Positions 25,766 to 34,750 of a stretch of DNA of 64,000 bases are shown here, one piece after another. Position numbers and translations under genes: made by a program. The notes under the pieces were generated by a model. That model was given only the letters and a program-made list of their open reading frames with translations. It had not been told where the DNA came from and ran no database searches. Source of the stretch: Bradyrhizobium tropiciagri (GTDB taxonomy: Bacteria > Pseudomonadota > Alphaproteobacteria > Rhizobiales > Xanthobacteraceae); contig NZ_JAFCKF010000003.1 of NCBI RefSeq assembly GCF_018130545.1, positions 806,001-870,000 of the forward strand, read 5' to 3'. Position 1 is the first letter of the stretch. Each line of letters begins with the position of its first letter.

Positions 25766-27688
25766 ATGAATATCGAGCTTTCGCGCCCACACCTCGATCT
25801 GTCCTCCGCCATCGCCGAGGGCGACATCCGTGTGCTGCTGATGGTGCTGGTGCATATGACCGGGGACGAGAAGTGGCTCGAGCCGCCCTACAAGCCGAAG
25901 CGCGACGTGCGCCTGATCCCCGATCCGGACGCCGGTGTACCTAAGGAGATCCAGGACGAGATCCGCGCCGCGGTCCTGAACCTGTTCGCCAACGGCGCGC
26001 CGAAGCCAGCCATCACTGATCCCGGCGATGAGCTGATGCTGAGGATGATGCGGGCGACGCTCGGCGAGAACGTCACGCCGGAGTATGCGCCGCTGATGCG
26101 GGAGGAGATGGGGTTTGTTCCCCGCGAGGCCCGCTGGCGCGAGCGTCCGTCCGACGCAAGGCTGGCGCAGCAGCATGTGCTGATCGTCGGCGCCGGGGTC
26201 TGCGCGATCGCGCTTGGCGTCGCGCTCGGACGGCTCGGCATTCCCTACACCATCGTCGAGAAGCAGGACGAGATCGGCGGCACATGGTACGTCAACCGCT
26301 ATCCCGGCTGCGGCGTCGATACGCCGAACCACTCCTATTCCTTCTCCTTCGGCGCGCGCAATCCATGGACCCGCTACTTCGCGCAGCGCCAGGAGCTGCT
26401 CGACTATCTGCTCAAGGTCGTGCGCGAATACGGCATCCGTCAGCACGTCCGCCTCAAGACCGAACTGGTCGCTTCACGTTGGGACGAAGGCAAGCGGCGT
26501 TGGATCTCGACGCTGAAGACCGCCAGCGGCGAAGAGACCTTCGAATCCACCGCGCTGGTCAGCGCGATCGGCCAACTCAATGATCCCCTGCCCGCCCGCT
26601 TTGCGGGAGACGAAGACTTCGCCGGCCTCAAGGTTCATTCGGCGCTGTGGTCCGACGACATCAAGCTCGACGGCAAGCATGTCGCCGTGATCGGCACCGG
26701 TGCGACCGCGATGCAGCTGGTGCCATCGATCGCCGACCGCGTCGCCTCGGTCACCGTCTACCAGCGGACCGCGCAATGGGCACGCCCGGTGAAGGGTTAT
26801 TCCGACCCGATCACCGAAGGCGCGCAATGGCTGCTCGCTCATCTGCCGTTCTATGTGCAGTGGTATCGCTTCAACATGTTCTGGCGTTACGGCGACGGTC
26901 TGCTGCCGTTCCTGCGCAAGGACCCGGCCTGGCCGCATCCCGAGCGCGCCGTCAACAAGGGCAACGACCGGCACCGCGAAGAGCTCGCCGACTTCATCCT
27001 CTCCGAGCTGAAGGATCGCCCTGATTTGATCGAGAAGTGCATGCCGACCTATCCGCCCTACGGCAAGCGCATCCTGCTCGACAACAACTGGTTCAAGACG
27101 CTGACCAAGCCGAACGTCGAACTGGTCACCGACAAGATCGATCATTTCGCGGCGGACAGCATCATCACGGCTGACGGCACATCGCGGCCGCACGACGTCA
27201 TCGTGATCTCGACCGGCTTCAAGGTTTCCGAGATGGCGGCGCGTCTCAACATCACGGGGCGTGACGGCAAGAACCTCAAGCGGGCGTGGGGCGACGACAA
27301 TCCGACCGCGTATCTCGGCCTCACCGTGCCTGACTTCCCCAATCTGTTTCTGATGCTCGGTCCCAACTCGGGACCGGCGCATGGCGGCAGCGTGATCTTC
27401 CAGTCGGAATGTCAGAGCCGCTACATCTCAGCCTGCCTCGTCGAGATGATCGAGAACGACATCGCCGCGATCGACGTGCATCCCGACGCGCACGACGAAT
27501 ACATCCGCAACGTCGATGCCGAGCATGAGCAATTGATCTGGACGCATCCGGGCATGACGACCTACTACCGCAACAGCAGCGGCCGGGTTTTCTCGGCGAT
27601 GCCGTGGCGGTTCGTCGACTACTGGAAAATGACGCATGATCCGGACTTCACCCTGTATCGACAGACCAAGTCGCGACAGGATTCCTGA
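25766..27688 (+). CDS. Baeyer-Villiger-type flavin monooxygenase (HAPMO-like)
   Basis: A 640-residue FAD/NADPH monooxygenase. An N-terminal extension of about 130 residues precedes the FAD Rossmann motif (VGAGVCAIALG, about 141-151) and a second one for NADPH (VIGTGATAMQL, about 308-318). Between them is a BVMO fingerprint FxGxxxHxxxW (Phe285 to Trp295), but the next residue is Ser instead of the usual Pro/Asp. The extension and total length match 4-hydroxyacetophenone monooxygenase. It should insert oxygen next to a ketone to make an ester. Last gene of the TetR operon. Confidence 0.85.
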   Translation: MNIELSRPHLDLSSAIAEGDIRVLLMVLVHMTGDEKWLEPPYKPKRDVRLIPDPDAGVPKEIQDEIRAAVLNLFANGAPKPAITDPGDELMLRMMRATLGENVTPEYAPLMREEMGFVPREARWRERPSDARLAQQHVLIVGAGVCAIALGVALGRLGIPYTIVEKQDEIGGTWYVNRYPGCGVDTPNHSYSFSFGARNPWTRYFAQRQELLDYLLKVVREYGIRQHVRLKTELVASRWDEGKRRWISTLKTASGEETFESTALVSAIGQLNDPLPARFAGDEDFAGLKVHSALWSDDIKLDGKHVAVIGTGATAMQLVPSIADRVASVTVYQRTAQWARPVKGYSDPITEGAQWLLAHLPFYVQWYRFNMFWRYGDGLLPFLRKDPAWPHPERAVNKGNDRHREELADFILSELKDRPDLIEKCMPTYPPYGKRILLDNNWFKTLTKPNVELVTDKIDHFAADSIITADGTSRPHDVIVISTGFKVSEMAARLNITGRDGKNLKRAWGDDNPTAYLGLTVPDFPNLFLMLGPNSGPAHGGSVIFQSECQSRYISACLVEMIENDIAAIDVHPDAHDEYIRNVDAEHEQLIWTHPGMTTYYRNSSGRVFSAMPWRFVDYWKMTHDPDFTLYRQTKSRQDS

Positions 27689-28193
27689 CCTGAATTACCC
27701 CCTTCGTTAACTTGACAGTTGGCCATAACTGCCGCAGCATTTCCGTGACTGCACCTGTTGAGGTGCTGGAGCGTCTGCTCCTCGCGTCGCAGGAATTGAC
27801 GGACGATTATGGGATCGGCCGCCAGGCAGCAGAAGCGGACAGAGGTCCGTCGGCCCACTCTTGGAGAGGAGCATGACGCCACCGGCGAAAGCCAGTGACC
27901 TTGCTCAGCGGCAAGGTCTCGGTGCACGTTGAGGCTGATAGCAGCTGCTAGCCGCGTGTGCCGCCGACAATCTGAACATATCCGCAGGACGAGAGCGCAA
28001 AGGCCAAGCGCTTTTAGGTCCCGAAACACCACTGGTTCATACCAGACATCCTTCGCTAAAACGAAGTTGCAGGGCCCCGCGATGCTTGACTGCACCGGGG
28101 CCCACTCGTTTGCGTCCATTCCTCCGTCGTCACGCAGCATTGCGCCATCGTGCGGGATCGGGAACAATTGTGCTGACGGGATGAGGAACGCTG
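27689..28193. other. Structured intergenic region without a supported gene
   Basis: About 500 bp follow the monooxygenase. Three inverted repeats stand out: GACCTTGC/GCAAGGTC at 27897-27918 (8 bp, 6-base loop), CTTCG/CGAAG at 28051-28066 and GGGCCCCG/CGGGGCCC at 28072-28103 (16-base loop). A minus-strand frame (27619-28167) crosses it, but its codon third positions are much less GC-rich than neighbouring genes, and it runs into the monooxygenase gene, so I do not call it. A structured RNA or decayed sequence is possible. Confidence 0.4.
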
Positions 28194-28823
28194 ATGGAAA
28201 AGCCGAAGGTCCGGATCTACACCGACTACAAGTCTCCCTATGCCTATGTCGCCAACAAACGGCTGTTCGAGCTCGAAGAGGCGTGCGGCGTCGAGCTGGA
28301 ATGGCTGCCCTACACGCTACGCATTCCCGAATTCATGGGCACGGTGGAGGCACGCACGCCGCATTTCTGGCGCAAGGTGCGCTACTCCTACATGGATGCG
28401 CGACGGTTCGCCAACGCGCAGGGACTGACGATGAAAGGCCCGCGCCGGATTTACGACGCCTTTCACTCCAGCGCCGGAATGCTCTTCGCGCAGCGACACG
28501 GGCTATTCCGGCCCTACCATGACATGGTGTTCCAGAAGTTCTGGAACCATGAGTTGGAGATCGACGACCTGTCGCAGATCTCCGGCGTGATTACCGCGAT
28601 CGGCGGTTCCGCGGACACGTTCGAGGCTTATGTTCGCGGCCCGGCCCGCGCCGAGCACGATCGCATTATCGACGAGGCCGAAGCGCTCGGCGTGTTCGGC
28701 GTGCCCAGCATGGTGTTCAACGGCGAGCTGTTTTGGGGCGGCGACCGCATCGACATGCTGATCGAGCGGATCAGGAATCCAGAGACGATCGCGGCCGCGC
28801 TTGGCAGCAGGCACCGAACCTGA
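28194..28823 (+). CDS. DsbA-family oxidoreductase, HCCA-isomerase-like
   Basis: A 209-residue thioredoxin/DsbA-fold protein of the 2-hydroxychromene-2-carboxylate isomerase type. The N-terminal strand-loop is IYTDYKSPYAYVANKRL, with Ser-Pro-Tyr-Ala replacing the Cys-x-x-Cys of true DsbA, as in the glutathione-dependent kappa-class enzymes. The cis-Pro loop is GVFGVPSMVFNGELFWGGDRIDML near 162-185. It probably isomerises or reduces an aromatic ring-cleavage intermediate using glutathione. Convergent with the GST gene. Confidence 0.85.
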   Translation: MEKPKVRIYTDYKSPYAYVANKRLFELEEACGVELEWLPYTLRIPEFMGTVEARTPHFWRKVRYSYMDARRFANAQGLTMKGPRRIYDAFHSSAGMLFAQRHGLFRPYHDMVFQKFWNHELEIDDLSQISGVITAIGGSADTFEAYVRGPARAEHDRIIDEAEALGVFGVPSMVFNGELFWGGDRIDMLIERIRNPETIAAALGSRHRT

Positions 28824-28854
28824 GCTCACGCCGTTTTGAAGCCGCCCCGATTGA

Positions 28855-29865
28855 TCAGCCGCCATCCAGGATGGCCAGGCATCCGGTGCGTTCCAGCACC
28901 GGCTTCAACGCCGCCCGATCTCCGGCCTCCAGTGCGGCGAACTTCTCGCGCAACTGCTGCAGGCACTTGACCTGATATTTGAACGGCGCGAGCGCGTAAG
29001 GCAGATCCCAGACATTGATCTCGACGCGATCGAGCCCTTTGGCGAATGCGTCCGCATTGGCCGCCAGGAACGGCAGATAGAGTTCGCCTGCGAGCCGCAG
29101 CAGCGCCTCAGCGAACCCGCCAAGCGCTTGCTCGCGCGGATACCAGTTGCCGTCGACGCCGGATGCGTCATCGAGCCGCCGCACCCAGTGATCGGTGAAC
29201 GGCGCGCGTTCGCGCATGATGCGCATCGGGCTCGGGTCAGTCGCCATCTCGCTGAGTTGGCCGAACCAGGCAAAATCCGCCAGCGACGGCCGGCTGCCGA
29301 ACAGATAGTTCGTCATGCCGACATGCGGCTCGAACGCCGCGAGCGTTCGCCGATAGCTCTCCTCAAGCAGCGGCCTGTTCTCGTCCGTCGCGCCGAGAAT
29401 GACCATGCGCGAGATCTGCCGCTGCCGAAACTGCTCGATCTCCTCGCGGCTGCCAGCCTCGGCGTCCGAGGTCGACCATTCCTCCCCTGCCCAGCGCGAG
29501 ACGTACGCCTGGTCTTCCGGATCCCACCAGCGATAGAGAAACAGCGGCTTCACCGCCCATTCGTCGGCGAGGTCTTCGAGCAGGTCGCAGACGAAGGCCG
29601 TGGCCTTGTCGTCCGGGATCACTGAGCGTCCCTGGTGACGCGCTTCCAGATCATAGGCCAGCATCGTGCTCTCGCCGCGGTAGCTGCCGTCGGGATATTG
29701 CAGCACCGGGATCAACATCGGCCTCAGATGCGCGGTCGCTTCGCGCAATGCCTTGGTCATGATCACCCAGTCATGGGGAATCCGTCGGTAACGCATCAGC
29801 GCACGCAGCTTGATCGCATAGGGCGACGCGGTCGAACCGATCAGACGATAGCGACCGTCCGTCAT
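28855..29865 (-). CDS. Glutathione S-transferase family protein
   Basis: A 336-residue protein, longer than a typical GST (about 210). The N-terminal thioredoxin-like domain (YRLIGSTASPYAIKLRALMRYRRIPHDWV, then VLQYPDGSYRGESTMLAYDLE with the Glu-Ser glutathione motif) is clear. A helical domain follows to about residue 220 (FGSRPSLADFAWFGQL), and the last 100 residues are an extra helical extension. It overlaps the M81 peptidase gene by 4 bp, forming one operon. Likely conjugation or dehalogenation-type detoxification. Confidence 0.85.
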   Translation of the reverse strand: MTDGRYRLIGSTASPYAIKLRALMRYRRIPHDWVIMTKALREATAHLRPMLIPVLQYPDGSYRGESTMLAYDLEARHQGRSVIPDDKATAFVCDLLEDLADEWAVKPLFLYRWWDPEDQAYVSRWAGEEWSTSDAEAGSREEIEQFRQRQISRMVILGATDENRPLLEESYRRTLAAFEPHVGMTNYLFGSRPSLADFAWFGQLSEMATDPSPMRIMRERAPFTDHWVRRLDDASGVDGNWYPREQALGGFAEALLRLAGELYLPFLAANADAFAKGLDRVEINVWDLPYALAPFKYQVKCLQQLREKFAALEAGDRAALKPVLERTGCLAILDGG

Positions 29866-31358
29866 GACGACGACTCCGAAAATGCCGGGCTGCCGTATGG
29901 ATAGAACTGCGCAAGATCGACATTCTTGTAGGGCAACTTGTCGAGACGCGTCGTTCCGAGGAACGGCTGATCTGGCTCGACCAGCAGGATCGTCTTAGCG
30001 AAGCCGTTGTCGTCAAAGCCGCGCCGGAAGTGGACCCGCGACTTGATCGCCATGACATCGAAGGCGCCGATGTCGGGCACCAGCGCCTTCAGCGAGAAAG
30101 GCTCCATGACCTGCACCAGATACGTGGAGAGGATCAGCACATTGTTGCGGCCGAACCGCACGCAGACCCAGAATTGTCCGTAGCCTTCGCCCGCAGCCGA
30201 AATGGTGCCTTGAATACGAACCGGATCGCCCGCCGACTCGTCGACGCGACCACCGATCTCCATATCGAAGGCATCGCCGGCCTTGGCGCCGGCGGCCTTC
30301 AGGATGCGCGGCGCCCTGGCATCGGCAATGGTGGCGATCACCGTGTTGGCGAGGTCCTGGGCGATGATCTCGCGGAGCAGCCAGGTCGCCGATCCCGACC
30401 GGTCGCTGTGATCGGCCAGCACCACCGGCGTGTTGCCATCGGCAACCGCCTGCTTTGCCAGCGCGACGCCCTCGGCGATGCTGTGCAGCCTGGTCGATTG
30501 CAGCAACGCCTCACGCAGCCGCCAGATCGTGCCGGCGAGGTCGCGCGCGACCTGCTCGGCGAGCTTTGGATTGTCGTTGGTCAGGACCTGCACGGTCATG
30601 CCAACATCGGGGACATCGGCGAACGGGAAGCCGAAGAAGATGTTGACGTAGACGTCGACCTCGCGGGCCTCCCAAATCAACGCGCGCTGCACCAGATCCA
30701 TCCAGGGACGTGCCCCGGTCCATTGCAGCACGGTGGGCGAGATCACGGGAACCTTGATCGTCTTGTGCGCCGGCTTGAAGTCGCCGCGGATCGCCCGCAC
30801 CAGCGTACGCGCCGCCCGTTCGCCTTGCAGATGCGCGTCATAGTGCGGGAAATATTTGACGGCGAACGCCATGTCCGCCTGTTCGAGGAATGCCTCGTCC
30901 TCATTGCCATGAGGGTCGAAGGTTGCGGCGATGAAGGCGGAGCGGCCAACCACTTCGCGCACCTGCCGTGCCAGATCGGCCTCCGGCCGCGGCACGCCGC
31001 GTACCGCCATCGCGCCATGCAGGCAGAGATAGACACCGTCGAACGGCCCCTCCTCCTTCAGCCCTGCGATCATCTTGCCGGTGAAGGTCCGGTAGGCCTC
31101 CTGGGTGATCCAGCCCGATCCGGTGTAAGTCTTCGGCCACAGCGGAGATTCGATGCCGACCAGCTCGACCTCGGCGAACTCGCGTGCGACCTTGACGAAG
31201 CCGCCCATGTAATTCTTCGGGTCGAATTGCAGCAGCGCCACGCCCTTCGCCGGCGAACCCGGATAGATGAAGTCGTCGAGGGTGGTCTCGTTCGGCAGGA
31301 ACGAGACGGTTTCGTGGGAGAAATGCAGGACGGCGATACGGATCTCGCGATCGCTCAT
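29862..31358 (-). CDS. M81 (MlrC-like) metallopeptidase
   Basis: A 498-residue protein of the M81/microcystinase C family. The N-terminal domain has zinc-ligand segments TFDPHGNEDEAFLEQADMAFAVKYFPHYDAH (about 175-205), and the C-terminal MlrC domain contains PVVLADHSDRSGSATWLLREI. Despite the name, members act on varied amides and many are linked to ABC transporters and catabolic genes. The start at 31358 fits the family N-terminus (IRIAVLHFSHETVSFLPNETTLDDF); the longer upstream frame is unsupported. Confidence 0.88.
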   Translation of the reverse strand: MSDREIRIAVLHFSHETVSFLPNETTLDDFIYPGSPAKGVALLQFDPKNYMGGFVKVAREFAEVELVGIESPLWPKTYTGSGWITQEAYRTFTGKMIAGLKEEGPFDGVYLCLHGAMAVRGVPRPEADLARQVREVVGRSAFIAATFDPHGNEDEAFLEQADMAFAVKYFPHYDAHLQGERAARTLVRAIRGDFKPAHKTIKVPVISPTVLQWTGARPWMDLVQRALIWEAREVDVYVNIFFGFPFADVPDVGMTVQVLTNDNPKLAEQVARDLAGTIWRLREALLQSTRLHSIAEGVALAKQAVADGNTPVVLADHSDRSGSATWLLREIIAQDLANTVIATIADARAPRILKAAGAKAGDAFDMEIGGRVDESAGDPVRIQGTISAAGEGYGQFWVCVRFGRNNVLILSTYLVQVMEPFSLKALVPDIGAFDVMAIKSRVHFRRGFDDNGFAKTILLVEPDQPFLGTTRLDKLPYKNVDLAQFYPYGSPAFSESSS

Positions 31359-31544
31359 TTGACGCGCCTCGGCTGTTTTCCGCAGTGTGGCATCGAAGGC
31401 GCGGCGCGCCAATCCACATTCGGTTTTTGCCCGCCAGCCCTGCAAATAAGCAGGCGCGCCACGGCTTGCCGCCGCGCAGATTCTGCTATGTTCCACCGCA
31501 ACAATCGGGCTCCGGCCTCGCAGACATCTCAAGGAGAGAACGCC

Positions 31545-32339
31545 ATGAATCCCCCCGTCAGCTCACCCGCGATCAAGGTCGTTAAATCCGTTCGCGAGCA
31601 GGTGAGCGCGGAGGAATGGCAGGCCCGTGTCGATCTCGCCGCATGTTACCGTCTGACCGCGATCTACGGCATGACCGAGATGATCGCGAACCACATCTCC
31701 TGCCGCGTGCCCGGCACCACCGACCAGTTCCTGATCAACGCCTACGGCATGCTGTATGAGGAGATCGACGCCTCCAGCCTGATCAAGGTCGACGTCGAGG
31801 GCAACACGCTGCTCAATGCGACAGATTATGACGTCAACGTCGCGGGCTTCGTGATTCACAGCGCCATCCACATGGCCAAGCACGACATGGACTGCGTTGC
31901 GCACACCCATACGCCGGCCGGCATGGCGGTCTCTGCGATGGAATGCGGCCTGCTTCCGCTGGCGCAGACCTCGATGCGCTTTCTGCACATCGCCTATCAC
32001 GACTTCGAGGGCATCGCCGACAATGTCGACGAGCGCGAGCGGCTGGTGCGCGACCTCGGCGACAACGAAGCGATGATCCTGCGCAACCATGGCCTGCTGG
32101 TCGTCGGCCGCACGGTGCCTGCCGCCTTCAACGTGCTGTTCCGCCTCGAGCGCGCCTGCCAGACCCAGGTGATGGCGCTCTCCTGCAACACCAAGCTGAT
32201 CTATCCGCCGCAGAATATCCTCGAAGACACTTATGAGCGGATGCTGCCAAAGCCCGGCCGCGGCGCCCGCAACGGCGAACTCGCCTGGCCCGCGCTGCTG
32301 CGCAAGCTCGACCGGGCCGATCCGTCGTATCGGGACTGA
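31545..32339 (+). CDS. Class II aldolase/adducin family protein
   Basis: A 264-residue zinc-dependent class II aldolase-type protein. The metal ligands are in CVAHTHTPAGMAVSAME (His-x-His) and the third His in RNHGLLVVGRTV, with SCRVPGTTDQFLINAYG at about 57-73 as the substrate phosphate loop. AAGGAGAG precedes the ATG at good spacing. The much longer open frame upstream is antisense to the M81 gene and not real. Substrate unknown. Divergent from the M81/GST operon. Confidence 0.85.
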   Translation: MNPPVSSPAIKVVKSVREQVSAEEWQARVDLAACYRLTAIYGMTEMIANHISCRVPGTTDQFLINAYGMLYEEIDASSLIKVDVEGNTLLNATDYDVNVAGFVIHSAIHMAKHDMDCVAHTHTPAGMAVSAMECGLLPLAQTSMRFLHIAYHDFEGIADNVDERERLVRDLGDNEAMILRNHGLLVVGRTVPAAFNVLFRLERACQTQVMALSCNTKLIYPPQNILEDTYERMLPKPGRGARNGELAWPALLRKLDRADPSYRD

Positions 32340-32409
32340 GGCGAAATCGGGCCTTCGCATTAACTTTGGGCGCCGCTTGCCCGCAATTTGAGCGCACGTT
32401 TTACCGTGA

Positions 32410-32436
32410 CTTCGCCGATGCTAGCCGTCGGCGAAG
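32410..32436 (+). terminator. Perfect 9-bp inverted repeat before the GAF-like gene
   Basis: CTTCGCCGA (32410-32418) pairs with TCGGCGAAG (32428-32436) around a 9-base loop. It lies between the aldolase stop and the GAF-like gene, 16 bp before that start codon. It could end the aldolase transcript or be a protein-binding site or leader hairpin of the next gene. Confidence 0.4.
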
Positions 32437-32451
32437 TGGCAGGTGCGTGCG

Positions 32452-33390
32452 ATGAAGACCTTCATTCGCGTTGTTGAACTGTGGGTGCCCGATCGAACAC
32501 GAACGCGGCTGGAATTCGGCGGTAGCCTCTCCAGCGCCGAGTTCGCGGAGTTCAACGCCGTCAGCGAGAACGCGTTGTTCGCCTATGACGAGGGCCTTCC
32601 GGGCAAGGCTTGGGCAAGCGGCCATCCGGTCATCGTGACCCAATTCGCCAACTCCTATTTCAAACGAGCCGACGAAGCGGTCGAAGCCGGCCTGACCTGC
32701 GGCGTCGCACTTCCGGTATTCGCCGGCGAATTCCTGATGGCCGTGATGGTCTTGCTCTGCGGCGACGACAGGAAGCACGTCGGCGCAATCGAGCTCTGGC
32801 ACAACGACCCTGAGAGATCCCACGAGATGGCGTTGGTCGACGGCTACTACGGCACCGCCGACATGTTCGAATTCAACTCGCGCCACACCAGATTCCCGCG
32901 CGGCTTCGGCCTACCCGGCCGGACCTGGAAGGCGGGCATGCCGCTGATCATCAAGGACCTGCACAATTCCAAGAGTTTCCTGCGCTGGGAGGACGCATCC
33001 GAGATCGGAATCAATTGCGGCGTCGGCATCCCCTACGTTACCGGCGACCAGACCTGGGTTGTGACATTCCTATCGGCGCAGGCGACACCGATCGCACGCC
33101 GGTTCGAGATCTGGGTGCCGAACGAGGAGCGGTCGGCGCTGCTGTTCCACGCCGGCGATTGCAGCGAGCAATCCGATCTCGCCAAGCTCTATGCAACAAG
33201 AACGATCCGGCGTGGCGAAGGCAGCATCGGCGGCGCATGGGCGACCGGCATGCCCGCGCTCACCGAACATCTGAAGCAGGACGAATCGATCGCGGCGACA
33301 TCGGCGCGTGCCTCCGGCCTAGAGCAGGTGGTCGCGCTGCCGGTGATCGAGAACGCTAGGCTCAAGGCGGTGCTGGCGTGGTATTTGTAG
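32452..33390 (+). CDS. Triple GAF-like repeat protein
   Basis: A 312-residue soluble protein built of three similar units. Each has an E-L/I-W-V/H-x-x strand, a Gly-Leu-Pro-Gly or Gly-Ser-Ile-Gly turn followed by (K/R)(A/T)W(A/K)(S/A/T)G(H/M)P, and an Ala/Gly-Leu/Ile-x-C-G-V-x-(L/I)-P strand (about 40-110, 130-210, 225-310; the third has VVALPV). These are the landmarks of GAF domains, which bind small ligands. No output domain is attached. I start at 32452; a GTG at 32443 is possible. Function unknown. Confidence 0.7.
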   Translation: MKTFIRVVELWVPDRTRTRLEFGGSLSSAEFAEFNAVSENALFAYDEGLPGKAWASGHPVIVTQFANSYFKRADEAVEAGLTCGVALPVFAGEFLMAVMVLLCGDDRKHVGAIELWHNDPERSHEMALVDGYYGTADMFEFNSRHTRFPRGFGLPGRTWKAGMPLIIKDLHNSKSFLRWEDASEIGINCGVGIPYVTGDQTWVVTFLSAQATPIARRFEIWVPNEERSALLFHAGDCSEQSDLAKLYATRTIRRGEGSIGGAWATGMPALTEHLKQDESIAATSARASGLEQVVALPVIENARLKAVLAWYL

Positions 33391-33425
33391 TTGCCGCGTT
33401 TACAATTGTCGCCTCCGCAACAATG

Positions 33426-33451
33426 GTCGTCCCGGCGAAGGCCGGGACGAC
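33426..33451. repeat. Short palindromic (REP-like) element
   Basis: GTCGTCCCGGC and GCCGGGACGAC form a perfect 11-bp stem with a GAAG loop, 36 bp after the GAF-like gene. The sequence is of the kind widely dispersed in Bradyrhizobium intergenic regions and may also act as a transcript end. Confidence 0.55.
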
Positions 33452-33569
33452 ACCAATTAAGTGGTTCGGCCGGTGAGTTATGCGCCCGAATTCTTGCTCG
33501 ACGACGGAAGCCTTGACTAGCCCGTCGGGGCGACTTGTCGCAAGTACCGTCTCCGCCGCTGCCCGTTGA

Positions 33570-34610
33570 TCAATCGATCTGCGCCCGCCGCAACTGTGGG
33601 ATCACTTCCTCGCCAAACATCGCAAATGACTCGCGGCGGCTAGCCGACACGCCTCTGCCCAGCATCGCCAGGAAATGGCCGGCACCGCATCTGCGGCACT
33701 GCTCGATGATTTGCTCGGTGACCTGCGCCGGCGTGCCGGCGATATAGTCGTCATCATGCAGCGAGAAACCGGCGCCGCCCCTCGGTGCGTCGAGCAGCGA
33801 GGACGTGCTGGCGGCAACCCTGGGATCGCCGGCCACCACCTTGAGTGTCGCAGCCTTCTCGGCGCGCGCCGTCTCGCGCGCTTTGGCTTCATCCCGCGAG
33901 ATCGAGACATTGCGCCGGATTGCGAGCTGGTCGGGCCCCGCCGGATGGTCAAGGCGCGCGGCTTCGTTGCGATAGGCGTCGAAGATCTCGGTGATCCGCG
34001 CGACGGATTCGAAACCGGTGCAGATCTTCGATCGGCGCTGGGCCGATTTGCCGGCCGATCCCGGACTGACCACCGTCGTCCATTTCGGCGGTGGGGCTTG
34101 CAGGAACACGTTCGGCATCAGCGTCAGGTTCTCGAACGTCCAGTATTTGCCGCGGTGATTAATGACGGGATTGGCGAGCGCCGCATCGAGAATCTCAAGG
34201 CTCTCGTTGAACCGCTCGCGCGCCTCCTCCATGCCAAGGCCGATGCGCGCGAGCTCCTGCGGCACGCCCGCCGCAAAGCCGATCTCGAGCCGCCCGCCGG
34301 TCAGATGATCGAGCATCGCGAGCTCTTCAATGATCCGCCAGGGCGCGTAGAACGGCACCACCATCCCCATCGTGCCGAGGCGCAGGTGGGTGGTGCGGCG
34401 CGCAAGGGCCGCGATCAGCAGGTTGGGAGACGGGCTGTAGGACAGGCCGAAATGATGCTCGCTGAAGAAAATGCCATCGAAGCCGAGCCGCTCGGCCTCC
34501 AGCCAGAGCTCGAACGCCTGGTCGAACACGGTGAAGGCCTGATCCCGGTCGACGTTGCGTCCGTCGAGATTCGGGGCCTGCATGAATTCAAAGATCCAGG
34601 GCTTGATCAC
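33570..34610 (-). CDS. LLM-class flavin-dependent oxidoreductase
   Basis: A 346-residue luciferase-like TIM-barrel enzyme that uses reduced flavin (FMNH2 or F420). Family blocks are AERLGFDGIFFSEHHFGLSYSPSPNLLIAALARRT (38-73), EELAMLDHLTGGRLEIGFAAGVPQELARIGL and the late PAQVTEQIIEQCRRCGAGHF. Likely monooxygenase on an unknown aliphatic or aromatic substrate. It is divergent from a NodD-like LysR regulator, the usual sign of control by that regulator. Confidence 0.88.
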   Translation of the reverse strand: MIKPWIFEFMQAPNLDGRNVDRDQAFTVFDQAFELWLEAERLGFDGIFFSEHHFGLSYSPSPNLLIAALARRTTHLRLGTMGMVVPFYAPWRIIEELAMLDHLTGGRLEIGFAAGVPQELARIGLGMEEARERFNESLEILDAALANPVINHRGKYWTFENLTLMPNVFLQAPPPKWTTVVSPGSAGKSAQRRSKICTGFESVARITEIFDAYRNEAARLDHPAGPDQLAIRRNVSISRDEAKARETARAEKAATLKVVAGDPRVAASTSSLLDAPRGGAGFSLHDDDYIAGTPAQVTEQIIEQCRRCGAGHFLAMLGRGVSASRRESFAMFGEEVIPQLRRAQID

Positions 34611-34718
34611 GGGGGCTCCTCCCAGAGCGGATGGTCCGTTGGCCGGCCCGTTGCCCGGGCTTTGTGCCGTATTCCCTCGCTACACCTGCTACTTGAATTT
34701 GAAAAATTGATTATCATG

Positions 34719-34742
34719 ATCCCAGACATTGATGATCTGGAT
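34719..34742. promoter_or_regulatory. NodD-type binding motif upstream of the LysR gene
   Basis: ATC at 34719-34721 and GAT at 34731-34733 are separated by nine bases, the ATC-N9-GAT unit of nod boxes. It overlaps an imperfect inverted repeat (ATCCCAGA at 34719-34726, TCTGGAT at 34736-34742). The motif ends 8 bp before the LysR start, suggesting autorepression, and faces the luciferase-like gene. Confidence 0.45.
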
Positions 34743-34750
34743 ATCAGCCC

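Noticed and set aside
27619-28167. Minus-strand frame of 182 codons after the monooxygenase
   Set aside because: It overlaps the end of the monooxygenase gene, has weak third-position GC bias compared with neighbours and resembles no family. Kept only as part of the intergenic note.
30030-31544. About 500 codons open in frame upstream of the class II aldolase
   Set aside because: This part is antisense to the M81 gene. The aldolase has a good ribosome site and family-typical start at 31545.
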